From: GCA-002793235 sp965267355
GTDB taxonomy: Bacteria; Bacteroidota; Bacteroidia; Flavobacteriales_E; Vicingaceae
Assembly (NCBI GenBank): GCA_965267355.1
Contig: OZ253956.1
Span: forward strand, 2,356,001-2,420,000
DNA length: 64,000 nucleotides
Direction of reading: 5' to 3'
Shown here: positions 34,128 through 43,128 of the stretch, piece by piece
Layout: the number at the start of each line of letters is the position of its first letter
Position numbering within the stretch: position 1 is the stretch's first letter
Notes under the pieces: generated by a model
Database searches by the model: none
What the model saw: the letters and a program-made list of their open reading frames with translations, nothing else
Told to the model about the DNA's origin: nothing
Position numbers and translations under genes: made by a program

Positions 34128-35519
34128 TTATGGAGTATAAGTGTCAGCTTCGGTCCAACGTGTTTGAGCATAAGTATTTAATTCTTGTATTGCATTAGTG
34201 AAATCTGCACTAGAATTTAAAAACCCGTACCCTGATTGCTCTCCATTAGCGCCAATAACATAGTCCTGAATTAATGCAGAATTAGTATTAACCTTATTTT
34301 GGACATTGCTTACAGTAAATACATTTTGAATGAATTGATCGATGTATTGATCGTATTGAGCCTTATACATAGGGTCAGTATATATGTAGTATATCATTGG
34401 CCAAGTATGATCTCCTGCTGAAGTTGGACTATTATTGTCCATATTACTAAAATCAAAATCCAAAGCAGTCATAGAACCCATAGTGGTTAAAGATTCATTA
34501 TTATCCCAAGGAATCCAATTTAGTCTGCCATCAGCAGGATTAGCATATAAATAATAATTATGAGTCATTTTTCCATAAGTGTCCCAATTAGCTATCGTAG
34601 TGTTAGCAGCCAAATACTTTAAATATTGATCCATATCTATTACGGCTTCGAGATTAGTTCTCCACTGTGATGGATTAGTTGTTCGGATAGGATCTATTAA
34701 AGCACTAATTAGATTATTTATTTCAGTATATACCCCTTCATTAGTTTTATTAGGCATATCGGTAGAGTTGATAGCACTTAAATCATTTAAACGTGCGGCA
34801 TCTGCATCTGGCTTGTAACAATTACCATCACTCCCTGTAAATTGTTCATTAATCATAGTATCAAAAACAACTTCTACCATAGTATATAATCCAAAATAAA
34901 TTGGACCATTGCCATGATCAATATAAACTTGATAGAAAGCAGTTCTAGCCGCAGGCACACCAAACTCTCTAAATAATTCAGGAGTAATTTTTTCTCGAAT
35001 AAGAGACATATCTTTAAAGCCGCTACTAAATGTTAATTGCTGAAAGCCATAGAATGTCTGTCCCCATATTGCTGGATTCTCATCTTCAAAATGATTAAAT
35101 TCTAAACGAAAAGGTAATTTGTTGTTACCTTGCTGGTAAGCTGACTTTAAACTAGAATTTCCTTTATATCGAATACCAACATCGTACCATTGGATACTAT
35201 TATGGTAAACTTGGCATGGTACATATACTGGGTTTTCATCAGAAAAACTACCTGGTCCACCACCTCCAGGTCCACTCCCACTAGACCCATAAAGTTCATC
35301 CAAATCGTTCTGCATGGTTTCCCAATACGCAGCATCAATTACTATATCAATACGGTTTACTTTGTTATCTGCAAATACGATATTGTAATTTGGAGAAGTT
35401 GTTGCACCATGTGTATTACTAGTCCAGTCTTCGTAACCTGTTCCGGGTGTAACCATTACTTCCTTTTTACATGCTGTTATAGCCATAATGGTTGTTAATA
35501 TAAATATAGCTTTTTTCAT
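34128..35519 (-). CDS. CotH-family lipoprotein
   Basis: 463 residues with a lipoprotein signal (MAITACKKE, Cys17). CotH kinase-like motifs: GIRYKGNSSLKSAY, KLPFRLEFNHFED, GFQQLTFSSGFKDMSLIREK and LNWIPWDNNESLTTM (DNNE replacing the usual metal-binding D-x-D/E). A Gly-rich insert (SGSGPGGGGPGSF) lies near residue 85. CotH proteins are atypical protein kinases in spore formers; in Bacteroidota they are surface proteins of unclear substrate. It follows the DUF2490 gene by 4 bases, indicating an operon. Confidence 0.88.
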   Translation of the reverse strand: MKKAIFILTTIMAITACKKEVMVTPGTGYEDWTSNTHGATTSPNYNIVFADNKVNRIDIVIDAAYWETMQNDLDELYGSSGSGPGGGGPGSFSDENPVYVPCQVYHNSIQWYDVGIRYKGNSSLKSAYQQGNNKLPFRLEFNHFEDENPAIWGQTFYGFQQLTFSSGFKDMSLIREKITPELFREFGVPAARTAFYQVYIDHGNGPIYFGLYTMVEVVFDTMINEQFTGSDGNCYKPDADAARLNDLSAINSTDMPNKTNEGVYTEINNLISALIDPIRTTNPSQWRTNLEAVIDMDQYLKYLAANTTIANWDTYGKMTHNYYLYANPADGRLNWIPWDNNESLTTMGSMTALDFDFSNMDNNSPTSAGDHTWPMIYYIYTDPMYKAQYDQYIDQFIQNVFTVSNVQNKVNTNSALIQDYVIGANGEQSGYGFLNSSADFTNAIQELNTYAQTRWTEADTYTP

Positions 35520-35523
35520 GTTT

Positions 35524-36249
35524 TTACAGTTTAAAAGTGTAATTAACGCCTAAAATATTCCAATTAATAGGCACTCCGAAATTGGTTCCGTAACCGCTAA
35601 ATTGATGTTCTAGCATATAGAATACCTTCATTACACCTATTCCTATTTTTCTAGAGGTTCCTATTTGTAGTCGGTATTTTTGAAAACCAGAAATAGGATT
35701 TTCTTCAGTAACACCTTCTACATAGTCATAGGATAAATTTTCTTTAGAATAAAACAATTCAGTATTCAGATAAGGATCAAACTTCCATTTAGGGATATTA
35801 TAATCTAATTTTAGACGAAAACGATATTTAGTGGTAGGATAATCTTTATATATGGCATTTGTTCGTCTTTGAAAACGGAATCTGCCGCCCAGTCTTAATC
35901 GATCTAACTTTTTACTATAGCTAATATCCATATTGTAGCGATGCTCTGTAACTCTTCCATCATTACCATTTCGATTTCTAATAAACCGATACCCTAATCC
36001 TAGTTTTAAATTTTTATATATTTCGTAATCTACTTCGAGATTGGTAAAATACTGCTGTAATCTACTGGTGTTATCGTCCAGTCTAAATTGTTGTTGAATT
36101 CCGGCTGAAAGTTTCTTGTTTAAAAAACTTTTTTTAACTCCCACTGCAATCCAGCTTTCTAAATCTCTTGTTAATGTTGAATCTTGGGCTATTGTCATGT
36201 TCTTTCCTATAAGAACAATCAGAAATATTATACTAATTTTTTTAATCAT
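35524..36249 (-). CDS. DUF2490-family outer membrane protein
   Basis: The 241-residue product has a signal peptide (to about TIAQ, residue 22). A repetitive antiparallel beta-barrel follows: LESWIAVGVKKSFLNKKLSA, GLGYRFIRNRN and YRLQIGTSRKIG. It ends in NWNILGVNYTFKL, with the terminal strand typical of outer membrane barrels. Length and the LESW/LRYSW-like start fit DUF2490. Function unknown. Paired with the CotH gene, which may act at the same surface site. Confidence 0.85.
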   Translation of the reverse strand: MIKKISIIFLIVLIGKNMTIAQDSTLTRDLESWIAVGVKKSFLNKKLSAGIQQQFRLDDNTSRLQQYFTNLEVDYEIYKNLKLGLGYRFIRNRNGNDGRVTEHRYNMDISYSKKLDRLRLGGRFRFQRRTNAIYKDYPTTKYRFRLKLDYNIPKWKFDPYLNTELFYSKENLSYDYVEGVTEENPISGFQKYRLQIGTSRKIGIGVMKVFYMLEHQFSGYGTNFGVPINWNILGVNYTFKL

Positions 36250-36431
36250 GTAAGTGATTTAGTCATTTTGACTACAACATTGTAAAAAAGTTTAATTCTA
36301 CCTGAAAATTATTTAAAAACCCCATGCTGGAAAATCTACAGTCCCTATTCTTTTCTTTTTGTCTTTGCACTGAGGGCCTTTAAAAGTAGTATACTTCAAG
36401 CTAAATCACATGTAGAAATTGAAGAGGGTCA

Positions 36432-36464
36432 AAAATAAAAGCCTTAATGTGAGTGCTTTATTTT
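36432..36464 (-). terminator. Possible terminator at the end of the HMA gene
   Basis: AAAATAAAAGC and GCTTTATTTT form an A/T-rich hairpin with one bulge, overlapping the HMA stop codon; the minus strand continues with TTTTATTTTT. Confidence 0.4.
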
Positions 36465-36724
36465 GTAACTCTTCCTACAGCACAGCTCACAAAAGATTTA
36501 GCTTGTATTAGAAAAGGGTTGTCTTCATCTGTTGATGGGTAGCCTAATTCTTTTAAACGAATTAATACTTCTACTAACTTTTCTTTAGTACAATTAACTT
36601 CTACAGTTGAAGTATCTACATCAACATTAACATCTATTACCCCTTCCAGCTTAGATAATTCTTTGACGATGGTATTTTCACAACCACCACATTTTAAATT
36701 TTGTATAATTATTTGATGTTTCAT
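36458..36724 (-). CDS. Heavy-metal-associated (HMA) domain protein
   Basis: 88 residues, one ferredoxin-like HMA domain with the metal-binding motif LKCGGCENTI (GGCxxC-like: Cys12, Cys15), then EGVIDVNVDVDTSTVEV. The C-terminal 20 residues contain another Cys (SFVSCAVG). It is probably a copper chaperone or metal sensor fragment; no metal ATPase lies nearby. A -7 box (TACCTTTG, 36739-36746 minus) lies 14 bases upstream. Confidence 0.88.
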   Translation of the reverse strand: MKHQIIIQNLKCGGCENTIVKELSKLEGVIDVNVDVDTSTVEVNCTKEKLVEVLIRLKELGYPSTDEDNPFLIQAKSFVSCAVGRVTK

Positions 36725-36738
36725 GAAAATAATTTATA

Positions 36739-36746
36739 CAAAGGTA
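36739..36746 (-). promoter_or_regulatory. -7 box for the HMA gene
   Basis: TACCTTTG on the minus strand, matching TAnnTTTG, 14 bases before the ATG. Confidence 0.45.
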
Positions 36747-36774
36747 TTCGTGTTAAAAGTTAGTTAAAATGAGT

Positions 36775-37500
36775 TTAGTCATTTTTAGCCTTAACTGACT
36801 TCTTTCTCATTCGTATGTTGATTATTTCAACTATTAACGAAAAGAATACAGCAAAGTAGATATAGCCTTTTGGTACATGAAAATGGAATGCTTCTATACC
36901 TAGCATAAAACCAATTAATATTAAGAATGATAGAGCCAATATCTGTAAGGTTGGGTGACGATTAATAAAATCACTGATTTTACCAGCAAAAATCATCATT
37001 ACTAAAATAGAAACGATTACGGCAATTACCATTAAAATAAACTCTTTGGTTAAACCAATTGCTGTAAGAATAGAATCAAATGAGAAAATAATGTCTAATA
37101 CTACAATTTGAAAAATTGCTTTGCCAAAGGCAGTAACTTTTACTTTACCGTTATCCTCTTGTTCTTGTCCTTCTACTTTATGATGGATTTCAGAAGTACT
37201 TTTAGCAATTAAAAACAATCCTCCCGCTATTAATATTAAATCTCTCCAACTTAAACCAAAATTAGCAATGGTTACTACAGGCTCTGTTAAACTTACTAGC
37301 CACGAAATACCAAACAATAAAGCTACCCTTACAATTAATGCCAAGCTCAAACCAAATAATCTTGCTTTCTTTTGTTGGTTTTGAGGCAATTTACCAGCAA
37401 CAATGGAAATAAAAATGATATTATCAATGCCTAACACAATCTCTAAAAATGTAAGAGTTATTAGGGCTATCCAGGTTTCAGAATGTAGAAAAATTTCCAT
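36775..37500 (-). CDS. TerC-family integral membrane protein
   Basis: The 241 residues have seven predicted membrane helices and the TerC signature: ETWIALITLTFLEIVLGIDN near the start and VVLDIIFSFDSILTAIGL in the middle, with acidic residues in the membrane. TerC/Alx proteins are linked to manganese export and tellurium resistance. It is third in a tight typA-GNAT-terC series (gaps of 5 and 4 bases). Confidence 0.92.
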   Translation of the reverse strand: MEIFLHSETWIALITLTFLEIVLGIDNIIFISIVAGKLPQNQQKKARLFGLSLALIVRVALLFGISWLVSLTEPVVTIANFGLSWRDLILIAGGLFLIAKSTSEIHHKVEGQEQEDNGKVKVTAFGKAIFQIVVLDIIFSFDSILTAIGLTKEFILMVIAVIVSILVMMIFAGKISDFINRHPTLQILALSFLILIGFMLGIEAFHFHVPKGYIYFAVFFSLIVEIINIRMRKKSVKAKND

Positions 37501-37504
37501 AACG

Positions 37505-38032
37505 CTAAATTAATGGTTTTCGATAAACTACAGCTTTGCATGGTGTTCTTAAAAATTTTTCTAAACCACAGTGGCAGTAATCAACCGACTGAACTTCTTC
37601 TTTTTGATAACCAATGCTTGTGTACCATTTTTCAAGCATCATTTTATCTGGATGTTCTGCTTCATCAGGAACTAATAATTCTAATTGCATTTTTTTTGCA
37701 CCATACTTTATGGCTTGGTTTTCTGCAAAAGTTACTAGCTTACCTCCTATTCCTTTTCTTTTGTGTTTAAAATCAACTGCAACCATTTTAAATTTGTAAT
37801 TGTCTTGATCTATAGGTTCTAAATGAACACATCCAACAACATCATCGTTATAAATGGCAACAATGAGTTCGTTTTTATGGGAAATTTCTATTAACTGCTC
37901 AGTTGATATTCTTCTATGGTTATCAACCCATAAACTTGCCTCTGATGCTAAATAAACTTCATTGATTAACTCTTTTAATGTTTCAAAATCAATATTATCA
38001 GAAGGTGCTGCTATTTTAACGGTTACACTCAC
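37505..38032 (-). CDS. GNAT-family N-acetyltransferase
   Basis: The 175-residue GNAT domain contains FKMVAVDFKHKRKGIGGKLV (acetyl-CoA loop K-x-K-G-I-G) and IKYGAKKMQLELLVP. An unusual C-terminal stretch (VDYCHCGLEKFLRTPCKAVV) has three cysteines. The substrate is not known. Lies between typA and terC, 5 and 4 bases from them, so all three are probably one transcript. Confidence 0.87.
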   Translation of the reverse strand: MSVTVKIAAPSDNIDFETLKELINEVYLASEASLWVDNHRRISTEQLIEISHKNELIVAIYNDDVVGCVHLEPIDQDNYKFKMVAVDFKHKRKGIGGKLVTFAENQAIKYGAKKMQLELLVPDEAEHPDKMMLEKWYTSIGYQKEEVQSVDYCHCGLEKFLRTPCKAVVYRKPLI

Positions 38033-38037
38033 CTTTA

Positions 38038-39798
38038 TTAGATCTTTCTCATCCTAAGATTTTCAGGAGTAACTTCAAGGTATTCATCTGCTTGTATATA
38101 CTCCATAGCTTCTTCTAATGAGAATTTAATTTTTGGAGCTATTTTAGCATTGTCATCACTACCTGCCGAGCGCATATTAGTCAATTTCTTTCCTTTTATG
38201 AGGTTGATTTCTAAATCATTATCTCTACTGTTCTCTCCAATTACTTGTCCTTTGTAAATCACTTCTCCAGGGTCAACAAAAAATTTACCCCTGTCTTGTA
38301 ATCTATCCAGGGCAAAAGCTGTTACTTGACCTGCTTCCATTGAAACGAACGAGCCTTTGTTTCGTTCTGGGATATCTCCTTTAAATGGTGCGAATTCTCT
38401 AAATCGGTGTGTCATAACTGCATTACCTGCCGTAGCGGTAAGGATATTATTTCTTAAACCAATTAATCCACGAGATGGGATATCAAATTCCAAATGTTGT
38501 AAGTCACCTTTTGGTTCCATTACCAATAGATCTCCTTTTCGCTGCGTAACCAACTCAATGGCTTTTCCTGAATAATCTTCGGGTACATCAATAACTAAGG
38601 TTTCCATTGGTTCACACTTAACTCCATCTATTTCTTTGTAAATTACTTGTGGTTTTCCCACTTGTAACTCATAACCTTCTCTTCGCATGGTTTCTATCAA
38701 AACAGACAAATGCAAAACTCCTCTACCAAACACATTAAACTTATCCTCAGTATCGGTGTCCTCAACCTTTAAGGCCAAATTCTTTTCTAATTCTTGGTAC
38801 AACCTATCTCTTAAATGTCTCGATGTAACGAATTTTCCTTCTTGACCAAAGAATGGAGAAGTGTTGATAGTAAACAGCATACTCATGGTGGGCTCGTCAA
38901 TTGCTATTCTTGGCAATTCTTCTGGATTTTCAAGGTCAGCAATGGTATCACCTATTTCAAAATCTTCAACACCAACTATTGCGCAAATATCCCCACTTCT
39001 GGCACTTTTTACCTTAGCTCTACCCATTCCTTCAAAAACAAACAACTCCTTAATCCTTACTTTCTTTTTTGTTCCATCAGCCTTACATAACATATAGTCC
39101 TTATTTTCCTCTAAATCTCCTCTAAATATTCTTCCAATAGCTATTCTACCTACAAATTTTGAATAATCTAATGATGTGATTTGCATTTGAGGTGTACCTT
39201 CTTTATATGGAGCTTCTGGTATTTCAGAGATTACAGCATCTAATAATGGTACAATAGTATTAGTCGGGTTTTTCCAGTCGGTACTCATCCAGCCTTGTTT
39301 GGAAGAGCCAAAAATGGTAACAAAATCTAATTGATCTTCAGTAGCATCCAAACTAAACATTAAGTCAAACACAGCTTCCTGAACCAAATCAGGTGTGCAA
39401 TTTTCCTTATCAACTTTATTTACCACAACAATTGGTTTTAACCCTAATTCAATAGCTTTACCTAATACAAATCGTGTTTGAGGCATTGCACCTTCAAACG
39501 CATCAACCAACAATAACACTCCGTCAGCCATTTTTAATACACGCTCTACTTCTCCTCCAAAATCAGCGTGACCAGGAGTATCAATTACATTAATTTTAAC
39601 ATCTTTATAGGTTACAGATACATTTTTAGATAAAATAGTAATTCCTCTTTCTCTTTCTAAATCATTATTATCTAATAATAACTCTGTACGTTCTTTCCTT
39701 TCATCCAGAATTTTACATTCATCAATAATTTTATCTACTAATGTTGTTTTACCATGGTCAACATGGGCAATGATGGCTATATTTCTAATTGATTGCAT
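38038..39798 (-). CDS. typA: Translational GTPase TypA/BipA
   Basis: 586 residues. G1 is AHVDHGKTTL (residues 11-20), G2 lies in RERGITI, G3 is DTPGHADFGG and G4 is VVNKVD. The BipA C-terminal domain has RGLIGLRNNILTATAG and NLRMRKI at the end. TypA is a ribosome-associated GTPase needed under stress and at low temperature. A -7 box (39818-39825) lies upstream. It diverges from the XRE gene at 40169, with five operator sites between the two. Confidence 0.96.
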   Translation of the reverse strand: MQSIRNIAIIAHVDHGKTTLVDKIIDECKILDERKERTELLLDNNDLERERGITILSKNVSVTYKDVKINVIDTPGHADFGGEVERVLKMADGVLLLVDAFEGAMPQTRFVLGKAIELGLKPIVVVNKVDKENCTPDLVQEAVFDLMFSLDATEDQLDFVTIFGSSKQGWMSTDWKNPTNTIVPLLDAVISEIPEAPYKEGTPQMQITSLDYSKFVGRIAIGRIFRGDLEENKDYMLCKADGTKKKVRIKELFVFEGMGRAKVKSARSGDICAIVGVEDFEIGDTIADLENPEELPRIAIDEPTMSMLFTINTSPFFGQEGKFVTSRHLRDRLYQELEKNLALKVEDTDTEDKFNVFGRGVLHLSVLIETMRREGYELQVGKPQVIYKEIDGVKCEPMETLVIDVPEDYSGKAIELVTQRKGDLLVMEPKGDLQHLEFDIPSRGLIGLRNNILTATAGNAVMTHRFREFAPFKGDIPERNKGSFVSMEAGQVTAFALDRLQDRGKFFVDPGEVIYKGQVIGENSRDNDLEINLIKGKKLTNMRSAGSDDNAKIAPKIKFSLEEAMEYIQADEYLEVTPENLRMRKI

Positions 39799-39817
39799 AT
39801 ACTATTTATAAAGGCAA

Positions 39818-39825
39818 CAAAAGTA
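39818..39825 (-). promoter_or_regulatory. -7 box for typA
   Basis: TACTTTTG on the minus strand fits TAnnTTTG, 19 bases before the typA ATG. Confidence 0.45.
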
Positions 39826-39879
39826 CATTTGTTTTTCCATTGCTATGTTGTATTGTCAGAGTTTTTATTATATGATGTT

Positions 39880-40154
39880 TTACAAATGTAAATAATAGCT
39901 TAAGTTACAAATGTAAACAGTTATAGTTGCTCATATTTAATTAAAAAAGTCAGTAAAAACGTTACAGATGTAATAATAAATAAAAAATATCTTTAAAAAT
40001 ATTTAAAATACTTGTTATCAACGTTTTATATTTTTAAATTAAAGTGTTAGTTAAATGTTTTAAGTGCTATTTTAGATTTATATATCATTTAAAACACACT
40101 TATAATAACCGTATTGTTTACATTTGTAACCTCTTAAATTGTTTACAAATGTAT
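39880..40154. promoter_or_regulatory. Cluster of five TTACAnnTGTAA operators
   Basis: TTACAAATGTAA (39880-39891), TTACAAATGTAA (39905-39916), TTACAGATGTAA (39962-39973), TTACATTTGTAA (40118-40129) and TTACAAATGTAT (40143-40154). All are near-perfect palindromes of one consensus. The last two sit 15-51 bases before the XRE gene at 40169 and the first three lie toward typA. The rest of the 370-base intergenic region is very AT-rich with nothing else recognisable. Likely autoregulatory sites of the XRE protein. Confidence 0.75.
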
Positions 40155-40168
40155 AAACCCTAATTTTC

Positions 40169-40525
40169 ATGGATTTAGTAGAAAGAATACAATATTTAAT
40201 GAAGTTGAATAACATGACTGCTTCTTCTTTTGCTGATGAAATTGGTGTGCAACGCTCTAGCATGTCGCATATCCTTTCGAAAAGAAATAAACCTAGCTTA
40301 GAATTTATTCAAAAAGTATTAATGCGATTTCCAAAAGTAAGTGCCGATTGGTTAATAGCAGGAATAACCAATACTGATAAAATGGAATTACCTCAAACAG
40401 ATTCTGGTAAGCTAGTCGAGTCGGATAACCCCTCTCCCACTCCAACAGAGAGTTTTGATAAAGCTATAAACCGAATAGTTGTTTTTTATAACGATAATAC
40501 TTTTGAAGAATATAATAAAAGTTAA
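40169..40525 (+). CDS. XRE-family transcriptional regulator
   Basis: 118 residues. The N-terminal HTH is LNNMTASSFADEIGVQRSSM, followed by SHILSKRNKPSLEFIQKVL and the VSADWLIAG segment common in Bacteroidota XRE regulators. The C-terminal half is polar and likely disordered (DSGKLVESDNPSPTPTES). Five TTACAnnTGTAA palindromes precede the gene, suggesting binding by a dimer and autoregulation. Its 3' end overlaps the convergent gene by 4 bases. Confidence 0.9.
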   Translation: MDLVERIQYLMKLNNMTASSFADEIGVQRSSMSHILSKRNKPSLEFIQKVLMRFPKVSADWLIAGITNTDKMELPQTDSGKLVESDNPSPTPTESFDKAINRIVVFYNDNTFEEYNKS

Positions 40526-40899
40526 CATTTGATTAACCACTGCCGAGCTTCATCTATATCGGTAAAAACTTTAACAGGGTTAGGATGTCTATAGAGTTTA
40601 GTGTAAGCACTAGCTAGTAACCTTATAGGCATATTGTTTACTACTATTGCTTGTGCTATGTTGAGTTCATTGTATTCCTCATGCTCAGCAAAGTATTTTC
40701 TAGATTCATGATCCATAGAGCTTAAAATATCTCTAGCATCAACTAAAAGGTAAAAAGGGTTGTTGTTAACTAATTCCAAACCAACATTTACCAACTCTAT
40801 CATTTCCGCAATATCAACATCAACTTTATCCTTAAATTTTACGGATAAAACCGAACTTTTATTATCAAAATTTATTGTTGCCGAATAAAGATCTCTCAT
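40522..40899 (-). CDS. STAS/SpoIIAA-like small protein
   Basis: This 125-residue soluble protein has the alpha/beta pattern of SpoIIAA-like/STAS domains: VDVDIAEMIELVNVGLELVN, then FYLLVDARDILSSMDHESRK, and KVFTDIDEARQWL at the end. Such proteins are frequent in Bacteroidota without known function. A -7 box (TATCTTTG, 40916-40923 minus) lies 16 bases upstream. It converges with the XRE gene. Confidence 0.65.
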   Translation of the reverse strand: MRDLYSATINFDNKSSVLSVKFKDKVDVDIAEMIELVNVGLELVNNNPFYLLVDARDILSSMDHESRKYFAEHEEYNELNIAQAIVVNNMPIRLLASAYTKLYRHPNPVKVFTDIDEARQWLIKC

Positions 40900-40955
40900 A
40901 CAAAAATGTTCCTACCAAAGATAATATTCTATCTTAAAATATAGTAAAGTATGCT

Positions 40956-40963
40956 TACTTTTG
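40956..40963 (+). promoter_or_regulatory. -7 box for pyrD
   Basis: TACTTTTG fits TAnnTTTG and ends 15 bases before the pyrD ATG at 40979. Confidence 0.45.
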
Positions 40964-40978
40964 TGAAAACTTTGCCGA

Positions 40979-42016
40979 ATGTATAAACTTCTTGTTAAAC
41001 CCTTCTTATTTATGATGAAACCTGAAAGGGCTCATTATTTTGCTATGGATTGTTTAACATTTTTTAGTGCCATTCCTGGTTTTTCTGCTCTAACAAGAGC
41101 TTTGTTTGATTTAAAACACCCAAAATTAAAAAGAGAATTGTTTGGTTTAACTTTTAAAAATCCTGTTGGGTTGGCTGCTGGGTTTGATAAAGATGCTAGA
41201 TGGTATAATCAATTAGCCAATTTGGGTTTTGGGTTTATAGAAATAGGCACACTTACACCAAAAGGTCAAATAGGAAATCCTAAACCACGTTTATTTAGAA
41301 TAACTGAAGATGAAGGGTTGATTAATAGAATGGGGTTTAATAATCTTGGTGTTGATGATGCTGTAAAGCGTTTAAGGGATAGAAAAACTAACATAATTAT
41401 TGGAGGCAATATTGGTAAAAATACAGCTACCTCTAACGAGGATGCTCTTGCTGATTATGTGTACAATTTTAATGCGCTGCATGATTATGTAGATTATTTT
41501 GTGGTAAATGTTAGTTGTCCTAATGTAAAAGACCTTACCAAGTTACAAGACACGGACTTTTTGTTAAACTTGTTAGGCGATTTAAAACACATTAATACCA
41601 CTAAAGATAAACCCAAACCGATTTTACTAAAAATTGCACCTGATCTTAATAATTATCAATTAGATGAAGTGATAGATATTGTTGCCCAAACTAAGATTGA
41701 TGGCATTATTGCTACTAATACTTCTACAACCAGAGAAGGATTAAAAACGAATACTAATACTGTTGAACAAATTGGTAATGGAGGATTGAGTGGTAAGCCT
41801 GTCAATAACAGATCAACTGAAGTAATAAAATATCTTGCTGACAATTCAAATAAAGCTTTTCCTATAATTGGTGTTGGTGGAATACATTCAGAGCAGGATG
41901 CTATAGAAAAGATAGAAGCTGGAGCTGATTTAGTGCAAGTTTATACGGGATTCATATATGAAGGTCCAGGATTAATGAAGAGAATTAATAAGAAAATACT
42001 GGAGAAATATGGTTAA
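40979..42016 (+). CDS. pyrD: Quinone-dependent dihydroorotate dehydrogenase
   Basis: 345 residues, class 2 type: N-terminal helical membrane-association segment (residues 1-40), then PVGLAAGFDKDARWYNQL, FVVNVSCPNVKDL (with the class 2 catalytic Ser), and GVGGIHSEQDAIEKIEAGAD plus VQVYTGFIYEGP for FMN binding. It oxidises dihydroorotate to orotate in pyrimidine synthesis, passing electrons to quinone. It overlaps the next gene by 8 bases. Other pyr genes lie at 51.3-52.8 kb. Confidence 0.96.
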   Translation: MYKLLVKPFLFMMKPERAHYFAMDCLTFFSAIPGFSALTRALFDLKHPKLKRELFGLTFKNPVGLAAGFDKDARWYNQLANLGFGFIEIGTLTPKGQIGNPKPRLFRITEDEGLINRMGFNNLGVDDAVKRLRDRKTNIIIGGNIGKNTATSNEDALADYVYNFNALHDYVDYFVVNVSCPNVKDLTKLQDTDFLLNLLGDLKHINTTKDKPKPILLKIAPDLNNYQLDEVIDIVAQTKIDGIIATNTSTTREGLKTNTNTVEQIGNGGLSGKPVNNRSTEVIKYLADNSNKAFPIIGVGGIHSEQDAIEKIEAGADLVQVYTGFIYEGPGLMKRINKKILEKYG

Positions 42017-42860
42017 GTTAATTGAATGTCCAAGAGATGCTATGCAGGGGTTGCATGATTTTATTCCTACTGATGTAAAAGCTAATTACATTAGTCAGCT
42101 CTTAAAAGTTGGATTCGACACCATTGATTTTGGAAGTTTCGTTTCTCCAAAAGCAATCCCTCAAATGAGAGATACTGCTGACGTATTGAAGTCACTTAAC
42201 CTCTCTTCTACTTCATCTAAATTACTTGCCATAGTTGCTAATCAGAGAGGTGCTAATGATGCTTGTAATTTTGAAGAAATTGATTATTTAGGCTTCCCTT
42301 TTTCAATATCAGAAACTTTTCAGCAAAGAAATACTAATTCCACTATCGAAGAATCGCTAAAAAGAGTAGCTGATATCCAAAACCTATCTGTAAAGCATAA
42401 TAAAAAGTTGGTAGTATATATTTCAATGGCTTTTGGTAACCCTTACGGTGATGATTGGAATAGCGATATTGTTATTGAATGGACTCAAAAATTAGCTAAA
42501 ATGGGAATAGATATTATAGCTTTGAGTGATACCATTGGAGTATCTAATCCAGACAACATTAGTTATTTGTTTAGCAATATAATTCCTGAATTTAATAATG
42601 TTGAATTCGGAGCTCATTTGCATACCACGCCTGATACCTGGAAAGAAAAAATTGAAGCAGCCTATAATAGTGGTTGTAGAAGATTTGATGGAGCTATTAA
42701 AGGGTTTGGAGGTTGCCCTATGGCTAAAGATGACTTAACGGGCAATATGCCAACCGAAAATATGATTTCTTATTTTAATGAACATCAAATTAATAACTCA
42801 ATAGATATTAATGAGTTAAGTAGTTCATTAGTTTTAGCTCAAGAAGTTTTTCCTTTATAA
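42009..42860 (+). CDS. Hydroxymethylglutaryl-CoA lyase-like protein
   Basis: 283 residues of the HMGL-like TIM-barrel family: LIECPRDAMQGLHDFIP, then FGSFVSPKAIPQMRDTADVL, YISMAFGNPYGDDWN, DIIALSDTIGV and RRFDGAIKGFGGCPMAKDDL with the conserved GGCPxA loop. HMG-CoA lyase splits HMG-CoA into acetyl-CoA and acetoacetate in leucine breakdown. The start overlaps pyrD by 8 bases, so expression is coupled although the pathways are unrelated. Confidence 0.88.
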   Translation: MVKLIECPRDAMQGLHDFIPTDVKANYISQLLKVGFDTIDFGSFVSPKAIPQMRDTADVLKSLNLSSTSSKLLAIVANQRGANDACNFEEIDYLGFPFSISETFQQRNTNSTIEESLKRVADIQNLSVKHNKKLVVYISMAFGNPYGDDWNSDIVIEWTQKLAKMGIDIIALSDTIGVSNPDNISYLFSNIIPEFNNVEFGAHLHTTPDTWKEKIEAAYNSGCRRFDGAIKGFGGCPMAKDDLTGNMPTENMISYFNEHQINNSIDINELSSSLVLAQEVFPL

Positions 42861-42868
42861 AATTTTTA

Positions 42869-42876
42869 TACATTTG
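42869..42876 (+). promoter_or_regulatory. -7 box upstream of the cobalamin riboswitch
   Basis: TACATTTG fits TAnnTTTG; transcription would begin near 42883, just at the start of the riboswitch fold. Confidence 0.5.
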
Positions 42877-42879
42877 TGC

Positions 42880-43043
42880 TGTTATTGGTTCACAAGAAAT
42901 TGTGATTAATAGGGAATCAGGTGTAAATCCTGAACTGTACCCGCAGCTGTAAGCTCTAATAGCTTTTACAATTTTTGCCACTGTTTTCACGGGAAGGCGT
43001 AAAAGTAAGGAGTAAGTCAGAAGACCTGCCATAGCAATATTAT
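42880..43043 (+). promoter_or_regulatory. Cobalamin riboswitch
   Basis: Conserved elements in order: AGGGAATCAGGTGTAAATCC (from 42911), CTGTACCCGCAGCTGTAA (the B12-box region), GCCACTG (42978-42984), CGGGAAGGCG (42990-42999) and AGTCAGAAGACCTGCC (43015-43030). These are the hallmark segments of the adenosylcobalamin-type aptamer. It should lower expression of the downstream uptake genes when cobalamin is abundant. A stretch with ATGAGG and a later TTTCTCAT (43069-43096) before the receptor ATG may form part of the expression platform. Confidence 0.95.
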
Positions 43044-43128
43044 TAATCGGAGCTTTCGGGTGAAAAGCAATGAGGCTACCATTAGGTTTCTCATATTTAT
43101 AGCCAGAAAGTTTATAGTGTTTTTCGCT

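Noticed and set aside
43060..43128. Upstream extension of the BtuB-like receptor
   Set aside because: It falls in the riboswitch expression platform; the signal peptide begins at ATG 43129.
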